Part shown: positions 6,537 through 8,041 of the stretch, one piece after another | Layout of the letters: each line of letters begins with the position of its first letter | How positions within the stretch are numbered: position 1 is the first letter of the stretch | NCBI GenBank assembly: GCA_934162285.1 | Contig: CAKPHY010000037.1 | Location: forward strand, 1-8,041 | Direction of reading: 5' to 3' | Source: an uncultured Bacilli bacterium | Lineage (GTDB): Bacteria > Bacillota_I > Bacilli_A > RF39 > UBA660 | Length of the DNA stretch: 8,041 bases | The notes under the pieces: model-generated | What the model saw: only the letters and a program-made list of their open reading frames with translations | Database searches by the model: none | What the model was told of the DNA's origin: nothing | Translations under genes and position numbers: made by a program

Positions 6537-7952
6537 TTATAATTCTGTTATTTGCATAAAATTAGTTGAACTATTTTCTTTAAACGGATAACTTCCCGTT
6601 ATTATTATTTTATCAAATTCATTAAGAAAAAACTTCTTTTTAGCAAGTTTAGTTACTTGATCCATAATTTTATCTAAACTATTTAATTCATCAATATATA
6701 TTGGTACTACACCAAAATATAAATTTAAAGATTTGATAGTATTTATATCTGGACTTGGAGCTAAAATTAAACAACGAGGTTTAAAGCGACTTATTCTTTT
6801 AGCTGTTGCTCCCGTTAAAGTTGGAGTAACAATTAATTTAGCTTTTAAACGATTAGCAGCTGAAGCAACACTATAAGCAATAATTCCGGCTGTGTTATCT
6901 TCTTCGGTTCGCATTGCCCGATCAAGAAAATCTAAATAATCAATATTTTCCTCAGTCGAAGAAATAATCTTTGACATCATGTTTATAGTTTCTACAGGAT
7001 GCTCTCCAATTGTTGTTTCACAAGTAAGCATCACAGCATCAGCTCCATCTAATACAGCATTAGCAACGTCACTTACTTCCGCTCTAGTTGGGCGCAATTC
7101 ATGAGCCATCGAAGCCATCATTTCAGTAGCAACAATGCTTATTTTCCCGTGAGCATGGCATTTATTTATAATCATTTTTTGAATACTAGGAACACGTTCC
7201 ATCGGAACTTCAACACCCAAGTCACCTCGAGCAACCATTGATCCATCACTTAATTTAATAATGTCATCGATTTCATCTAAAGCTTCACGCGTTTCAATCT
7301 TTGCGATTATTTGTAAATGATCATTATTTTCTTCAATTAAGATATCATTAACAGATAAGACATCTTCATGATTACGAATATTAGATAATGCTAAAAAGTC
7401 AACATTGTTTTCACAAGCAAAAATGATATTATCATAATCATCTGGACGTAAAAATGGTAAAGAATAACTATTTCCTGGAACAACTAATTTGTATCCGTTT
7501 TTAATCTTGCCACCTTCATTAACCATACATAGCAAATAATCATTTGTTTTATCAATAACTTCAAGTTCAATTAAACCATTATCAATAAGAATGAAATTCC
7601 CTACTCTTGTTTCAGCAATAAAAGAATCAAATGATGTACTAAATTTAGTTGAATCACCTAAGACTTTATTTTTATAAATTCTTATTTTGTCACCTTTTTT
7701 AATAACACATTCTTCATTACGCAAATTTTCTACTGTTATACTATTTCCAGCTATATCTATCATAATTGAAACAAAAGTGTTTAATTCTTTATTTATATCA
7801 TCAACTAATTGAATTATTTTCAAACATTTTTCTCGATTAGTATAACTCATATTTATTCTTACAACATCTAATCCATTTTGAATTAATTTAATTAAAACTT
7901 CTTTGGATTCACAACTTGGACCGATCGTCGCTATTATTTTTGTCTTTTCCAT
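6537..7952 (-). CDS. Pyruvate kinase homologue with degenerate nucleotide-side motif
   Basis: Pyruvate kinase transfers phosphate from PEP to ADP in the last step of glycolysis. This 471-aa protein has the standard A, B and C domains and lacks the extra C-terminal PEP-utiliser domain of the Bacillus enzyme. Retained: R32, N34 and S36, D66, catalytic K218 and metal ligand E220 (AKIE, 217-220), metal ligand D244 in ARGD, T276 and the RPTRAEVSDVANAV segment (287-300). Changed: the DTKGPEIRT motif, in matching numbering 66-74, reads DIAGNSITV, so T67, K68, P70, E71 and R73 are lost; H37 is Y; SGET is TCET (310-313). The R73 position contacts ATP phosphate, and position 71 is the Glu/Lys that marks potassium dependence. 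It may be a paralogue with another reaction or a regulatory role, so I withhold the symbol pyk. GGTGAT (7956-7961) precedes the ATG; the GH31 gene follows after 12 nt. Confidence 0.9.
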   Translation of the reverse strand: MEKTKIIATIGPSCESKEVLIKLIQNGLDVVRINMSYTNREKCLKIIQLVDDINKELNTFVSIMIDIAGNSITVENLRNEECVIKKGDKIRIYKNKVLGDSTKFSTSFDSFIAETRVGNFILIDNGLIELEVIDKTNDYLLCMVNEGGKIKNGYKLVVPGNSYSLPFLRPDDYDNIIFACENNVDFLALSNIRNHEDVLSVNDILIEENNDHLQIIAKIETREALDEIDDIIKLSDGSMVARGDLGVEVPMERVPSIQKMIINKCHAHGKISIVATEMMASMAHELRPTRAEVSDVANAVLDGADAVMLTCETTIGEHPVETINMMSKIISSTEENIDYLDFLDRAMRTEEDNTAGIIAYSVASAANRLKAKLIVTPTLTGATAKRISRFKPRCLILAPSPDINTIKSLNLYFGVVPIYIDELNSLDKIMDQVTKLAKKKFFLNEFDKIIITGSYPFKENSSTNFMQITEL

Positions 7953-7960
7953 ACTATCAC

Positions 7961-7996
7961 CATTATAATTATAACACGTATAATGTTGAACATAAA
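7961..7996 (-). promoter_or_regulatory. Promoter of the pyruvate kinase-like/GH31 operon
   Basis: On the minus strand TGTTATAAT (7968-7976) is an extended -10 box, followed at once by a second TATAAT (7962-7967). Seventeen bases upstream the -35 position holds the poor hexamer TTTATG (7991-7996). Predicted start is about 7961, giving a 9-nt leader GGTGATAGT in which GGTGAT matches the 3' part of the Shine-Dalgarno consensus. A weak -35 with an extended -10 suits a regulated promoter. Confidence 0.62.
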
Positions 7997-8030
7997 GATT
8001 TTGAATTTAAAAATTTGATTTCTTTATGTT
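7989..8030. repeat. 10-bp inverted repeat over the operon's -35 region
   Basis: AACATAAAGA (7989-7998) and TCTTTATGTT (8021-8030) form a perfect inverted repeat with a 22-bp AT-rich spacer. The left arm covers the -35 position of the operon promoter, so it could be a repressor or activator site. Alternatively it is a plus-strand hairpin, since T residues continue to 8034 after the right arm. No regulator gene is visible in the window. Confidence 0.5.
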
Positions 8031-8041
8031 TTTTGTTATTA

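Noticed and set aside
178..7952. Use of TGA for tryptophan, as in mycoplasmas
   Set aside because: All genes read through with the standard code, and Trp codons I checked (for example the GH31 GIWW motif) are TGG. TGA is simply not used as a stop here, which six genes cannot make significant.

Overview
This is an AT-rich window in which all six credible genes lie on the minus strand, so it reads from right (8041) to left (1). A leucine-type T-box leader, AGGAGG-like ribosome binding sites, sigma-A-like promoters and a bacillar leuS/rnhB point to a low-GC Bacillota (Firmicutes) or Mollicutes-like relative. Tryptophan is written TGG where I checked (the GH31 GIWW motif). Five of the six stops are TAA and one is TAG, so nothing suggests a TGA-to-Trp code. 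The exact taxon cannot be given from the sequence alone. No mobile element, CRISPR array, tRNA or rRNA gene is visible.

Layout in transcription order. (1) 7953-8041: promoter region with an extended -10, tandem TATAAT boxes and a 10-bp inverted repeat over the -35 position. (2) 7952-6537: a pyruvate kinase homologue, followed after 12 nt by (3) 6524-4119: a family 31 glycoside hydrolase; together they look like one operon. (4) 4111-3880: a new promoter and a T-box leader whose specifier reads as leucine. (5) 3869-3516: an unrecognised 117-aa membrane protein, overlapping by 8 nt (6) leuS, 3523-1133, which ends in a hairpin terminator. (7) A fresh promoter at 1088-1059 drives rnhB (1051-422), which overlaps by 11 nt (8) an 84-aa charged protein of unknown role (432-178), ending at a terminator (140-164). 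A second, bidirectional terminator sits at 15-38.

How the genes work together. leuS and the membrane protein are predicted to be induced when uncharged tRNA-Leu accumulates. rnhB and its small partner form a separate unit. The pyk-like and GH31 genes form a third unit, and both are divergent at positions normally conserved in their families. The pyruvate kinase has lost most of the DTKGPEIRT motif while keeping the catalytic lysine and the metal ligands. The GH31 keeps the presumed nucleophile and acid/base but lacks several usual substrate-site residues.

The items most worth a second look are that diverged enzyme pair, the unusual geometry of the T-box switch (an 18-position terminator-like helix that contains the antiterminator and competes with Stem III), the membrane protein placed between T-box and leuS, and the apparently leaderless rnhB promoter.
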